Shown in pieces: positions 8,280-16,767 of a DNA stretch of 64,000 bases. The notes under the pieces are model-generated. The model was not told the DNA's origin and did no database searches. It saw nothing but the letters and a program-made list of their open reading frames with translations. Both the position numbers and the translations under genes were made by a program. The DNA lies in NCBI RefSeq assembly GCF_000429185.2, contig NZ_AUBJ02000001.1, forward strand, positions 1,612,001 through 1,676,000. Direction: 5' to 3'. This DNA comes from Actinoalloteichus caeruleus DSM 43889 (GTDB lineage: Bacteria; Actinomycetota; Actinomycetes; Mycobacteriales; Pseudonocardiaceae). Every line of letters begins with the position of its first letter. The first letter of the stretch is position 1.

Positions 8280-9017
8280 ATGCCGCAACGGAACAAGGTC
8301 GCGCTGGTCACCGGAGGGAGCAGGGGGATCGGCGCCGCGATCGCCCGACGCCTCGCCGAGGACGGGGCGGACATCGCGATCACCTACCTGTCGTCGGAGG
8401 CAGCGGCCGACGGTGTGATCCGCGAGATCCGCGCCCTCGGCCGCCGCGCCACGGCGATCGCCCTCGACAGCGCGGCGCCCACGGCGGCGGTGACCGCCGT
8501 CGACGCGGTGTTCGAGGAGTTCGGACGGCTCGACATCCTCGTCAACAGCGCGGGCACCTTCCCGAACGGTCCGCTGCCCCAGGTGACCGGGAACGAGGTC
8601 GACGCGGCCCTCGCCCTCCACGTCAGGGCGCCGTTCCTCTTCAGCCAGGCGGCCGCGCGCGTGATGGGCCCCGGGGGCCGGATCATCACCGTGGGAAGCT
8701 CCTTCGCCAACCGCACCCCCTACCCCGGGGTCACCCTCTACTCCATGACCAAGGCCGCCGTCGAGGGCATGACCCGGGGGCTCGCCCGGGACCTGGGCGA
8801 CCGGGGCATCACCGTGACCGCGGTGCACCCGGGCAACATCGACACGGACATGAACCCGGCCTCGGCTCCCGAGGCCGCCGAGGAGCTCCCCGCCATCCCA
8901 CTGGGCCGCTACGGCGAGCCTCGGGACATCGCCGCCGCCGTCTCCTACCTCGCCGGGGACTCCGGTCGCTACGTCACCGGCACCGCCCTCACCGTGGACG
9001 GCGGTTACAACGCATGA
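8280..9017 (+). CDS. short-chain dehydrogenase/reductase (classical SDR)
   Basis: 245 residues, full-length classical SDR using NAD(P)H on a carbonyl substrate. It has the cofactor motif TGGSRGIG near the N-terminus, NSAG at about residue 90, the catalytic Ser in VGSSFAN, and YSMTK as the YxxxK pair. The C-terminus ends YVTGTALTVDGGYNA, as in FabG-like enzymes. It is divergent from a TetR gene and followed 43 bases later by an SMR exporter, suggesting a small detoxification unit. Substrate not inferable. Confidence 0.92.
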   Translation: MPQRNKVALVTGGSRGIGAAIARRLAEDGADIAITYLSSEAAADGVIREIRALGRRATAIALDSAAPTAAVTAVDAVFEEFGRLDILVNSAGTFPNGPLPQVTGNEVDAALALHVRAPFLFSQAAARVMGPGGRIITVGSSFANRTPYPGVTLYSMTKAAVEGMTRGLARDLGDRGITVTAVHPGNIDTDMNPASAPEAAEELPAIPLGRYGEPRDIAAAVSYLAGDSGRYVTGTALTVDGGYNA

Positions 9018-9060
9018 CCGGCGGGTTCTCCACCGGGGAGCGACGACGATCGGAGGCGAC

Positions 9061-9381
9061 GTGATCTCATGGTTGCTCCTCGTCGCGGCCGGGCTCCTGG
9101 AGATCGGCTGGGCCAGCGCCATCAAGGAGTCCCACGGGTTCACCCGGTTCTGGCCCAGCGTCCTAGGGATCGGCGGAGCACTCGCCAGCTTCGCACTCCT
9201 CACCCTCGCGGTCAGGGACCTGCCCCTCGGGACCGCCTACGCGGTGTGGGTCGGCATCGGCGCCGTCGGCGTGGCGGTGGCGGGCGTCGTCTGGTTCGGT
9301 GACACCCTCAGCCCGGGCCGGGTGCTCTTCCTCGGCCTGATCGTGGTGGGCGTCGCCGGGCTGAAGTTCCTCGAGAGCTGA
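9061..9381 (+). CDS. SMR family transporter, SugE/Gdx-like
   Basis: 106 residues with four helices, the size of small multidrug resistance proteins. The conserved membrane glutamate sits in LLEIGWASAIKESHGFTRF, which resembles the SugE/Gdx guanidinium exporters more than EmrE. AYAVWVGIGAVG and WFGDTLSPGRVLFLGLIVVGV are further family landmarks. The start is GTG. No guanidine riboswitch is evident upstream; expression probably follows the SDR gene. It would work as an antiparallel or parallel homodimer exchanging protons for substrate. Confidence 0.88.
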   Translation: MISWLLLVAAGLLEIGWASAIKESHGFTRFWPSVLGIGGALASFALLTLAVRDLPLGTAYAVWVGIGAVGVAVAGVVWFGDTLSPGRVLFLGLIVVGVAGLKFLES

Positions 9382-9471
9382 CCGCCGCGCGAGATGATCC
9401 CCCGACCCGTGTGCCGAACGACGCCCGGGGAACCCCGCACCCGGTCCACCGGCCGCGCCTCGTCCCGGGGG

Positions 9472-10026
9472 TCACGAGCGGCGCTGGCGGTGGGCTCGGA
9501 CCCGTTCGCGGGTCTGGCAGCGGGTCGAGCAGTAGACCCGGTGCCCACGGCGCGAGGTGTCGAGGTAGACGTCCGCGCACCGCTCGGCGGCGCACAGGCC
9601 GGCCGACCGGGTCGCCGGGTCGGTGAGCGCGTCGAGGACGGTGGCGAGCATCGCGGCCAGCAGCGGAGGCGCGTCCGCCGCCGCTCGCCACCCCAACCGG
9701 GGCGGGGCCCCCCGGCTGTCGAGACGCGGGACGAGCCCGACGCGGTCAACGAGGGCATCGACGACCGCGTCGCGTGCCTCGCCCGGCTCAGCGGCGAAGA
9801 CGGCGTGGATCTCCTCCGCGGCGGAGCTGATCTCCTCGTCCGCCAGGCGGCTCCCCCCGGGCCAGGTCTCGTGCAGCCGCATCCGGTACGGGGAGTCCGG
9901 GGCGGGGTGACCGCCCCAGGGTCGGGCGGACGCCTGGCGCGGGGTGACCGCCCACTCGTTGACGAGCTCGACCGCCACCCCGACCGGCAGTGGCGGCACG
10001 GGCAGCCACGAGCGTGGTCCGGTCAT
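9472..10026 (-). CDS. CGNR zinc-finger protein (ABATE domain)
   Basis: 184 residues. The C-terminal zinc finger (about residues 143-184) has Cys in CAAERCADVYLD and YCSTRCQTRERV, the CGNR pattern although the final motif reads CQTR rather than CGNR. The N-terminal part fits the stress-associated ABATE domain that normally precedes it (VELVNEWAVTPR, GSRLADEEISSAAEEIHAVF). The family is thought to be transcriptional. Transcribed just after the ketopantoate-reductase-like gene with one base between them, so the two are co-expressed. Confidence 0.85.
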   Translation of the reverse strand: MTGPRSWLPVPPLPVGVAVELVNEWAVTPRQASARPWGGHPAPDSPYRMRLHETWPGGSRLADEEISSAAEEIHAVFAAEPGEARDAVVDALVDRVGLVPRLDSRGAPPRLGWRAAADAPPLLAAMLATVLDALTDPATRSAGLCAAERCADVYLDTSRRGHRVYCSTRCQTRERVRAHRQRRS

Positions 10027-10027
10027 C

Positions 10028-10993
10028 TCACGGTTCGACCACGGGTCCCGGGCCGACGTCGGACCGCTCCTCCCTGGCGGCCAGTTCCCTGGGCAGCTGG
10101 GTGGCCCAGATCAGCTCGTGCACGGGAACGGGGATGCCCAGCGCCGTGGCGTGCCGCACCACGGCGCCGCTCTGGTCGGCCAACTCCGAGGGGCGGCCCG
10201 CACGCAGGTCCCGCTGGAGGGATGCGGTGGTCTCCGGCGCGAAGCCGTGCTCGTAGACGTCGAGGATCTCGGCGAGATCATCCTCGCCCAGGCGGGCCCC
10301 CGACCGGTTGCCGACCGCGATGACCTCCCGCATCGCCCGTTCCACCAGGTCCCGGGTGGGGCGCACGGACCTGGTCCGCCCCACCGGGGCGTCCGCCAGG
10401 GCGCCCACTCCCCCGTAGGACGCGATGAGCGCCAGTTTCCGCCACAACGCGGTGCGGACGTCCTCGGTCCACCGCGCGTCCACTCCGGCTCTCCGCAGCA
10501 CCTCCACCAGTCGGAGCCCGGCGGCGTCGGGTTCGGAGTGCCGCAGGGAGCCGAGGACCACGCGGGCCTCGGAGCCGACGAGTCGCACGGCCAGCGGCGC
10601 CACCCGCCGCACGATGACGACGACCGTCCCCCCGTACACCGCGTCGGAGGGCACGTGGGCGGCGGCGCGGGCCGGCGCGTCCACCCCGTTCTGGGTGGTG
10701 AGCACCCTGCCGCCAGGTTCGAGCGCCGGGGCGATCTCGGCGGCGGCCTCCTCGACCTGCCAGGACTTGGTGGCCACGATGGCGAAGTCGAAGCGGCGCC
10801 CCGCCAGGTCGTCGACGAACTCGACGTTCGAGACGACCTCGGTGTTGTTCTCGTTCCGGATCTCCACGCCACCGCCGGCCGCGGCGCGCACCGTGGCCGG
10901 GCGGCCCTTGACCGTCACCGGCTCACCGGCCGATGCGAGACGCGCCGCCAGGTACAGGCCGACCCCGCCCGCCCCGTACACCAGAACACCCAT
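10028..10993 (-). CDS. ketopantoate reductase-like (ApbA/PanE family) oxidoreductase
   Basis: 321 residues. N-terminal Rossmann fold with GAGGVGLYLAARLASAG, then VATKSWQVEEA and the hinge TTQNGVD, all typical of PanE. The C-terminal helical domain carries LWRKLALIASYGGVGAL (catalytic Lys) and RPSELADQSGAVVRHATALGIPVP, matching the family. Many actinomycete paralogues act on 2-oxo acids other than ketopantoate, so a pantothenate role is not assured. It heads a two-gene operon with the CGNR zinc-finger protein; a dyad lies just upstream of the start. Confidence 0.88.
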   Translation of the reverse strand: MGVLVYGAGGVGLYLAARLASAGEPVTVKGRPATVRAAAGGGVEIRNENNTEVVSNVEFVDDLAGRRFDFAIVATKSWQVEEAAAEIAPALEPGGRVLTTQNGVDAPARAAAHVPSDAVYGGTVVVIVRRVAPLAVRLVGSEARVVLGSLRHSEPDAAGLRLVEVLRRAGVDARWTEDVRTALWRKLALIASYGGVGALADAPVGRTRSVRPTRDLVERAMREVIAVGNRSGARLGEDDLAEILDVYEHGFAPETTASLQRDLRAGRPSELADQSGAVVRHATALGIPVPVHELIWATQLPRELAAREERSDVGPGPVVEP

Positions 10994-11009
10994 GTCCCAC
11001 CCCCGATCA

Positions 11010-11041
11010 GGTAACGCTCATCATGCCATAGAGCCGTTACC
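11010..11041 (-). promoter_or_regulatory. inverted repeat upstream of the PanE-like gene
   Basis: GGTAACG (11010-11016) and CGTTACC (11035-11041) form a dyad extended by CTC/GAG on the inner side. It lies 17-48 bases before the start at 10993. A candidate operator, possibly for the co-transcribed CGNR protein; the binder is inferred only. Confidence 0.45.
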
Positions 11042-11173
11042 ACACCAGGGGGATCCCTCGTCCGCGTCGAGGAGGCCGTCAGCCACCCCGCCGAGGACCC
11101 GGAGCGCCGGGGGCGGGCGATGTCTGGCACCCTCGCCAGTCCCGCGGGCCCGGACGACGTCCCGCCCGGGTCG

Positions 11174-11890
11174 TCACCGGCGTGGTTCCCAGCGGAAGAG
11201 GCGGGCGGCCAGGGCCACCGAGACGACGACCCAGCTCAGGGTGGGCGCCAGCAGCACCAGCGAATCGGCCAGCGCGACGCCGCCGTTCCACGCGGCGACG
11301 ACCAGTTCGCTGGCCGCGCCGCCGGGCAGCAGCCGCTTGACGATGGTGAGTTCCTCGGTCCCGGTGAAACCGACCCAGCCGGAAACGGCCATCGTGCCGA
11401 TGAGGACGGGCAGCGTGGTCACCTGGGCGTGTTCCGGGGAGTTCGTCACCCCGGCCGTCGCCAGCCCCAGGCAGAGCATCATGGCCACCGTGGTGACCAC
11501 GGCGACCACCAGGAGGAGGACGTCGCTCGGCGCGCCGGCGACCACGCCCAACACGGTCAGGATCACGGTCACCTGGAGCACCGCGACGCCCGTCACCGGC
11601 AGCAGCAGACCGGAGAGGATGCGGGTGTCGCTCGCCGCCGTGGAGCGCAGCCGCTTGAGGAAGAGGTTCTGCCGGCGCGCGGCCAACGTGGTCACCGTGG
11701 TCGTGTAGAAACCCATCGCCAGCACGAGGAACAGCAGGATCGCCGCGATCGCCCCGAGGTCGAACACGGCGACGGTCTCGTGCAGGTAGATGTAGAGGGC
11801 GCTGAACGCCACGGGAAGTACGAACATGGTGACCAGAACCGAACGGTTCCGGAAGAGCTGGACCAGCTCGCCGAGCGCGATGGGGAACAT
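11174..11890 (-). CDS. ABC-2 type permease
   Basis: 238 residues with about six membrane helices; the N-terminus MFPIALGELVQLFRNRSVLV is the cytoplasmic lead-in of ABC-2 permeases. Helix pairs flank TTTVTTLAARRQNLFLKRLRSTAASD, the usual cytoplasmic loop with basic residues. It follows its ATPase by 38 bases on the same strand. The pair lies divergent from a DesK/DesR-like two-component system, an arrangement known from Bacillus yvfRSTU-type loci in which the regulator controls the exporter. The exported compound is unknown. Confidence 0.88.
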   Translation of the reverse strand: MFPIALGELVQLFRNRSVLVTMFVLPVAFSALYIYLHETVAVFDLGAIAAILLFLVLAMGFYTTTVTTLAARRQNLFLKRLRSTAASDTRILSGLLLPVTGVAVLQVTVILTVLGVVAGAPSDVLLLVVAVVTTVAMMLCLGLATAGVTNSPEHAQVTTLPVLIGTMAVSGWVGFTGTEELTIVKRLLPGGAASELVVAAWNGGVALADSLVLLAPTLSWVVVSVALAARLFRWEPRR

Positions 11891-11928
11891 GGAGCGGTCT
11901 CCTCCTGGGGTGGGGTTGGTCGGGTGGT

Positions 11929-12813
11929 CTACTCGGCGCCGATCGAGCGGAAGACGTCGTCGAGGCGGGTCGGACCGGCGTGGAGGTCCCCCAGTTCCAC
12001 CGCGTTGTCCCGCGCCCAGTCGAGCAGGGCGTGCAGGTCGCGCTGCATCGTGAAGGTCTCGATGACGAACGCCCCGTCGCCGTCCCGGTGGACGTGCGGC
12101 GGCGGAGCCACCTCGGGGGTGGGCAGGGAGAAGCGGATCACCGATGGCAGGGTTCGAGTCAGCTCGGCGACGGTGCCCTCCCGGTGGAGACCGCCCTGGT
12201 GCATGAGCCCGATGCGGTCGGCGCGTTCCTGCGCCTCCTCCAGGTAGTGCGTGGTGAGGACGATGGTGGCTCCCTCATCCCGCAACCGGTCCACGGCCCG
12301 CCAGAGGTCGTCCCGGGACTGGATGTCCAGGCCGGTGGTGGGCTCGTCGAGGACGACGAGCTCCGGTGAGCCGTAGACGGCGGTGGCGAAGTCCAGGCGC
12401 CGTTTCTCCCCGCCGGAGAGCTGGGACACCCTGGTGGCCGCCGTGCGGGTGAGGTCGACGACGCCGAGCACCCGGTCGACGCTGTCCGCCCGCTGACTGA
12501 GGGCGCCGACCAGCCGCACGGTCTCCCGAACGGTCAGGTCCGGTGCGAAGCCGCTCTCCTGGAGCATGATGCCCATCCGGGGCCGCACCGCGCTCCGGTC
12601 GCCGGGGTCGCGCCCGAACACCCGCACCGAGCCCGAGGTGGGGTCGCGGTGGCCTTCGACGACCTCCAGGGTCGAGGTCTTCCCGGCACCGTTCGTGCCG
12701 AGCAGGGCGTAGAACTCGCCGCGCTCGACCTGGAAGGACAGGTCGCTGACCGCGTGGAAGTCGCCGTAGGTGACGCCCAGGCGGTCGACGTCGATCACTG
12801 GTGTCGTGGACAT
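11929..12813 (-). CDS. ABC exporter ATPase partner of the 11174 permease
   Basis: 294 residues, CcmA/DrrA-type. Walker A GTNGAGKTST, signature LSGGEKRRLDFA and Walker B LVVLDEPTTGLD are intact, and a C-terminal regulatory extension ends with LDDVFRSIGAE. GTNGAGKT instead of GPNGAGKT is a tolerated variant. The start ATG gives MSTTPVIDVDRLGV. Transcribed divergently from the sensor kinase across a 317-base gap containing a perfect palindrome. Confidence 0.92.
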   Translation of the reverse strand: MSTTPVIDVDRLGVTYGDFHAVSDLSFQVERGEFYALLGTNGAGKTSTLEVVEGHRDPTSGSVRVFGRDPGDRSAVRPRMGIMLQESGFAPDLTVRETVRLVGALSQRADSVDRVLGVVDLTRTAATRVSQLSGGEKRRLDFATAVYGSPELVVLDEPTTGLDIQSRDDLWRAVDRLRDEGATIVLTTHYLEEAQERADRIGLMHQGGLHREGTVAELTRTLPSVIRFSLPTPEVAPPPHVHRDGDGAFVIETFTMQRDLHALLDWARDNAVELGDLHAGPTRLDDVFRSIGAE

Positions 12814-13130
12814 GCCTCGATCCCACCCGGCCGTGCCCTCCTCGACCAGTGCGCTCCCGTCACCACCTCGCCGTGACGTTGCACCCGGGTGGGCCGTGAC
12901 ACCGTGTCACTGGTGCCTGGTGGTCGCCGGCGGGACACTGGAGCGTCCCCGCCGCCTGACCTCGGAGAACCACCGATGCCCACCGAGCCACCGCCTCGCC
13001 CGACGGCGGCCACCGGGACCTCGCTCCCCCGACCGGTCGCCCCGAGGGGGGCGGGCCGCCGGCTCCCGCCGGAACCCCACCGCGCGGGGGGACGGGTCGG
13101 ACACGCCGGCCGCCGCCCCTGGCAGGTCCG
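12814..13130. promoter_or_regulatory. divergent control region with perfect palindrome
   Basis: Between the exporter ATPase and the histidine kinase. GTGACAC-C-GTGTCAC at 12896-12910 is a perfect 15-base palindrome in otherwise unstructured GC-rich DNA, 83 bases from the ATPase start. It is the best candidate binding site for the response regulator encoded at 14291. No clear -10/-35 pair was found. Confidence 0.55.
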
Positions 13131-14294
13131 ATGAGGCCGCGCCGACTGGCGCGTCGACCACGCGAACGTCCCCAGGGGACGTGGGCCCAGCTGCGCAGCC
13201 TCAACCTCACCGTGCTGCTCCCCCCGCTCGCCGCCGTCGGGGTGCTGCTGGTGGTCGTCGACGCCGAGACCTGGTGGCACGGGATCGCCCTGAGCCTGGG
13301 CGTGCTGGCCGCCCTCGTCGCGTTCGCGCGGTGGGCCGCCGGCGACGTCCTCCGCGTCGCGGTGCCCTGCCTGCTGGTCACGGGCGCGGTGTGGCCCCTC
13401 GGGGTGCTCGTCTTGGACACCCCCAGGGCGTTCTGGGGTGTGGCCCTGACCGGCCCCCTCGTCGTGCAGCAGCTGTCCCGCCACAGGGGGACCGCCTCGG
13501 TGGCACTGGTGGCCTTCGTCGCCGTCACGGGCGTGACGAGGCTGCTGGTGTCCGATGACCCGGTCCGCGACACGCTGATCTCCTACGCCATCATCCCGGC
13601 CACCCTCACCCTGGTGGGAGCCGCCCTCGCCTTCCCCAACAAGGGGTTCTCCGACCTCCTGCGGGAACTGGAGCAGTCACGGGAACGGGAGGCCGAACTC
13701 GCCGTCGTCAGGGAACGGATGCGGTTCGCCAGCGACCTCCACGACATCCAGGGCCACACGTTGCACGTGGTCAAGCTGAAGATCACCCTGGCCGAGAAGT
13801 TGCTGCGCAGCGATCTCGGGCGGGCGAGGGAGGAGCTCCGGGAGGTGCACGCCCTGGTCGGGGACACCATCAGCCAGACCAAGGAGCTCGCGTACGCGCA
13901 GCGGCGGCTGAACCTGGCCACGGAACTGGAGAACGCCAAGAACCTGTTCGAGGCGGCCGGCATCCAGGTGCGCGTCGACCGGGAGGCCGAGGTCGATCCG
14001 CGTGCCGGGGAACTGCTCGGCCAGGTGCTCCGGGAGACGACGACGAACATCCTGCGGCACGCCGAGGCCACGCGGGTGCGGATCACCCTGTCCGAGGCGG
14101 GGATCTCCATCGTCAACGACGGGGTGCGGGAGGGGCCTTCGCCGGAGCTGCGCGGGCTCCGCACCCTGCGGGAACGGGTCGCGGGTGAGGGAGGGGAGCT
14201 GGCGGTGCGGCAGCGGGACGGCCGGTTCGTGACCGCCGCGACCCTCCCCGCTCCGCGAGCCGGTCAGGGGAGCGGCGGGAGGGACGACCGATGA
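13131..14294 (+). CDS. sensor histidine kinase, DesK-like (HisKA_3)
   Basis: 387 residues. Four to six membrane helices in the N-terminal 170 residues have little extracellular sequence, implying sensing within the membrane. A coiled-coil linker (LLRELEQSREREAELAVV) leads to the phospho-acceptor helix with His in FASDLHDIQGHTL. The ATPase domain shows the N-box ETTTNILRHAEA and G-box IVNDG. The GTG/ATGA-style overlap with the regulator gene shows translational coupling. Likely senses membrane state or the exported compound and controls the divergent ABC exporter. Confidence 0.9.
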   Translation: MRPRRLARRPRERPQGTWAQLRSLNLTVLLPPLAAVGVLLVVVDAETWWHGIALSLGVLAALVAFARWAAGDVLRVAVPCLLVTGAVWPLGVLVLDTPRAFWGVALTGPLVVQQLSRHRGTASVALVAFVAVTGVTRLLVSDDPVRDTLISYAIIPATLTLVGAALAFPNKGFSDLLRELEQSREREAELAVVRERMRFASDLHDIQGHTLHVVKLKITLAEKLLRSDLGRAREELREVHALVGDTISQTKELAYAQRRLNLATELENAKNLFEAAGIQVRVDREAEVDPRAGELLGQVLRETTTNILRHAEATRVRITLSEAGISIVNDGVREGPSPELRGLRTLRERVAGEGGELAVRQRDGRFVTAATLPAPRAGQGSGGRDDR

Positions 14295-14893
14295 CCACCG
14301 TGGTGTTGGCCGATGACGAGGTGCTGCTGCGCAAGGCGTTGGCCGCGTTGCTCCCCCTGGAGGGCGAGGTCACCGTGCTCGCCGAGGCCGCCGACGGGCG
14401 GCAGGCCGTGGAGGCCACCCTGCGGCACCGCCCGGACGTGCTCGTGGTGGACCTGGAGATGCCCGGCATGGACGGTCTCGGCACCGTCGCGGAGGTGCGG
14501 CGCGCGCTGCCCGAGCAGGTGGTCCTCATGCTGACGCGTCACGCCCGGCCAGGCGTGCTGCGCAGGGCGCTGAAGCTGGGTGTGCAGGGCTTCGTGAGCA
14601 AGTCGGCGGAACCCGAGCACATCACCTCGGTCATCACCGCCCTGCACGAGGGCAAGCGGTGGATCGACCCGGACGTGTCCGCCCTCGCCCTCGTCGACGA
14701 CTGCCCCCTCACCGAACGCGAGCTCGACGTGCTGCGGGCGACCTCCCAGGGGTACTCGGTCGCCGAGATCGCGGCGCAGCTCCACCTCGCGGAGGGCACC
14801 GTGCGGAACTACCACTCCAACGCCATGCGGAAGACGCAGACGCGGACCCGGCACGAGGCGGCCCGCCACGCCAGGGAACACGACTGGCTGTAG
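14291..14893 (+). CDS. response regulator, NarL/DesR-like
   Basis: 200 residues. The receiver domain has the acidic pocket VVLADDE, phospho-acceptor Asp in VVDLEMPGMDG and the conserved Lys in FVSKSAEP. The C-terminal LuxR-type HTH (about residues 138-195) reads LTERELDVLRATSQGYSVAEIAAQL followed by LAEGTVRNYHSNAM. Start ATG overlaps the kinase stop by four bases. Probably binds the palindrome at 12896 to regulate the exporter operon. Confidence 0.93.
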   Translation: MTTVVLADDEVLLRKALAALLPLEGEVTVLAEAADGRQAVEATLRHRPDVLVVDLEMPGMDGLGTVAEVRRALPEQVVLMLTRHARPGVLRRALKLGVQGFVSKSAEPEHITSVITALHEGKRWIDPDVSALALVDDCPLTERELDVLRATSQGYSVAEIAAQLHLAEGTVRNYHSNAMRKTQTRTRHEAARHAREHDWL

Positions 14894-15088
14894 GCGCACG
14901 ACCGGGGTGGTGAACCGGGGTGGCACCTGTCCCGATCCCGTCCCGCCCGGCGGTGGCGGGTCGGAGCGGTGGCGGGATGGGTCGGGCGGGGAGGCTGGAC
15001 CGTCCACCGTGGCCGGCCGGTTCCCGCGCGCCCGTTCCGGGCGCGGGCTGGTGGCTCCGCCCGGGTCCGACTTCTCCCCTGGCGCGGC

Positions 15089-15661
15089 TCACGGGGTGGT
15101 GAGGAGGCTCAGTGCGAGGTCACGGGCGCGGGCGTAGGCCTCGTCGATGACGCGCATCCCGTCGGTCACCAGCGCGCCCTCGTGCAGGAGCATGACGGAG
15201 CGGGCGGTCGCCTGGGCGTCGGCCGCCCCTGCGGCACCGGCGATGTCGGTGAAGAGGTCGAGCATCCACCGCTTCTGGCCGACGATCGAGGCGTAGGCGG
15301 GGTGGTCGGGTTGGCTGATCTCGGCGTGCGCGTTGATCGTGCTGCACCCCTTGCCACCCTCCTCGGCTGCCCAGTCGGCGGAGGCGTCGAAGACGGCGGC
15401 GAGGCGGGCGCGCGGGTCGGGCCCCGCCGCCTCCAACCTGGGGGCGAGGAACGCCCGCCACCGCTGGTCGCGTTGGGCGAGGTACTCCACGACGAGCCGT
15501 TCCTTGGAGCCGAAGCGGTCGTAGAGGGTTTTCTTGGTCACGCCGGCCCGGGCGGCGATCGCGTCCACGCCGACCGCGTGGATGCCCTGCGCGTAGAAGA
15601 GCTCGTTCGCGGCGGCCAGCACGGCGCGTGCCTTGGGGGTCCATTCGATGTCGGTTCCCAC
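15089..15661 (-). CDS. TetR family regulator of the EamA exporter
   Basis: 190 residues from a GTG start (VGTDIEWTPKARAVL); the open frame continues upstream only as a shadow of the transporter. The HTH spans about residues 10-56 (ELFYAQGIHAVGVDAIAARAG, TKKTLYDRFGSKERL). The C-terminal domain has the KGCSTINAHAEI segment common to TetR proteins resembling AcrR of Streptomyces. It is divergent from the EamA gene over a 36-base gap in which two near-identical operator repeats lie. Autorepression and repression of the transporter are inferred. Confidence 0.88.
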   Translation of the reverse strand: MGTDIEWTPKARAVLAAANELFYAQGIHAVGVDAIAARAGVTKKTLYDRFGSKERLVVEYLAQRDQRWRAFLAPRLEAAGPDPRARLAAVFDASADWAAEEGGKGCSTINAHAEISQPDHPAYASIVGQKRWMLDLFTDIAGAAGAADAQATARSVMLLHEGALVTDGMRVIDEAYARARDLALSLLTTP

Positions 15662-15670
15662 CTGACAAAC

Positions 15671-15720
15671 TATACAGGTCGGTATACCGTGACGGATGTG
15701 AGTAAACAGATCGGTATACC
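15671..15720. promoter_or_regulatory. paired TetR operator repeats
   Basis: TATACAGGTCGGTATACC at 15671-15688 and TAAACAGATCGGTATACC at 15703-15720 are identical at 16 of 18 positions and 32 bases apart (three helical turns). The first also contains the dyad TATAC-6-GTATA. The second copy extends into the EamA reading frame, so repression may also block translation initiation. Confidence 0.7.
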
Positions 15721-16717
15721 AAAGGAAGGGCACACCCTCCTCACCGTCGGCCTGGGTGCCCTGTTCGTGCTGTGCTGGTCCTCGGGCTTCATCGGCGCGA
15801 AGCTCGGCGCGTCCGACTCCCCGGTCGCCACCGTCCTGATGTGGCGGTTCGTCCCGCTGGCGGTGGCCCTCGCCCCGTTCCTGCTCCGTCGAGCCGGCAC
15901 CCGGGGCACCGACGCGCGGAGCGACCTGGGACGGCAGGTCACGATCGGTGCGCTCTCCCAGTCGGGCTACCTGCTCACGGTGTACTGGGCCATCGGCCTC
16001 GGGGTCAGCACCGGGACCACCGCGCTGATCGACGGCATGCAACCCCTCGTCGTGGCCGCCCTGGTCGGCCCGCTGCTGGGTGCCGCCGTGACCGGACGGC
16101 AGTGGACCGGCCTGGGCCTCGGCTTCGTCGGTGTCGTCCTGGTCACCTGGTCCGATGCCACCGCCCCCGGCAACGACGTCCCCACCTGGGCGTACCTGGT
16201 GCCCTTCGCCGGCATGCTCTGCCTGGTCGCGGCCACCTTCCTGGAGAGGCGGGCTCCGACCTCCACGCCTCCGATGCGCGCGCTCGCCGTGCACTGCGCG
16301 ACCTCGGCGGTGATCTTCTCCGCGATCGCCCTGGCGACCGGCACGGCGGCACTGCCGACCTCGGGCCAGTTCTGGATCGCGATGTCCTGGCTGGTCGTCT
16401 TCTCCACCTTCGGCGGCTACGGCCTGTACTGGTACCTGCTCCGCCGGGTCGGGGTCACCCAGGTGAACACGCTCATGTTCCTCGTGCCGCCGGTGACCAC
16501 GCTGTGGGGTGGGCTGATGTTCGACGAGCCCCTCACCGCTGGCACCGCCGTGGGCCTCACCCTCGCGCTGGCCGCCACCTGGCTGGTCACCCGCGCCTCG
16601 GGTGGCCTGGGACGGCGCCCCGGCGGGCGCCCCTCCCGGCAGGCGGGCGGCGCTGATCCGGCACCGCCCCCGACCCTCGTGGAACCGGGAGCCGAGCGGG
16701 ACCGCGCCTGGTCATGA
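15698..16717 (+). CDS. EamA/DMT superfamily transporter
   Basis: 339 residues, ten hydrophobic helices in two EamA repeats (about residues 12-150 and 165-300). Family signs include VLCWSSGFIGAK, the end-of-repeat GEPLT-like MFDEPLTAGTAVG and GLYWYLLRRVGVTQVNTLMFLVPPVTTL. The start is GTG at 15698 (VSKQIGIP) or GTG three codons earlier; neither has a good ribosome site, so a leaderless transcript is possible. The C-terminal 40 residues are a Pro/Arg-rich tail. Exports an unidentified metabolite or drug under TetR control. Confidence 0.87.
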   Translation: MSKQIGIPKEGHTLLTVGLGALFVLCWSSGFIGAKLGASDSPVATVLMWRFVPLAVALAPFLLRRAGTRGTDARSDLGRQVTIGALSQSGYLLTVYWAIGLGVSTGTTALIDGMQPLVVAALVGPLLGAAVTGRQWTGLGLGFVGVVLVTWSDATAPGNDVPTWAYLVPFAGMLCLVAATFLERRAPTSTPPMRALAVHCATSAVIFSAIALATGTAALPTSGQFWIAMSWLVVFSTFGGYGLYWYLLRRVGVTQVNTLMFLVPPVTTLWGGLMFDEPLTAGTAVGLTLALAATWLVTRASGGLGRRPGGRPSRQAGGADPAPPPTLVEPGAERDRAWS

Positions 16718-16767
16718 CCGGCTGGGCCGGGAAGGCGTGACGCGGCGCGCCGCCAGCGGGGTGGCAC

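Noticed and set aside
9018-9060. Guanidine riboswitch before the SugE/Gdx-like gene
   Set aside because: The gap is only 43 bases after the SDR gene and contains no riboswitch core.
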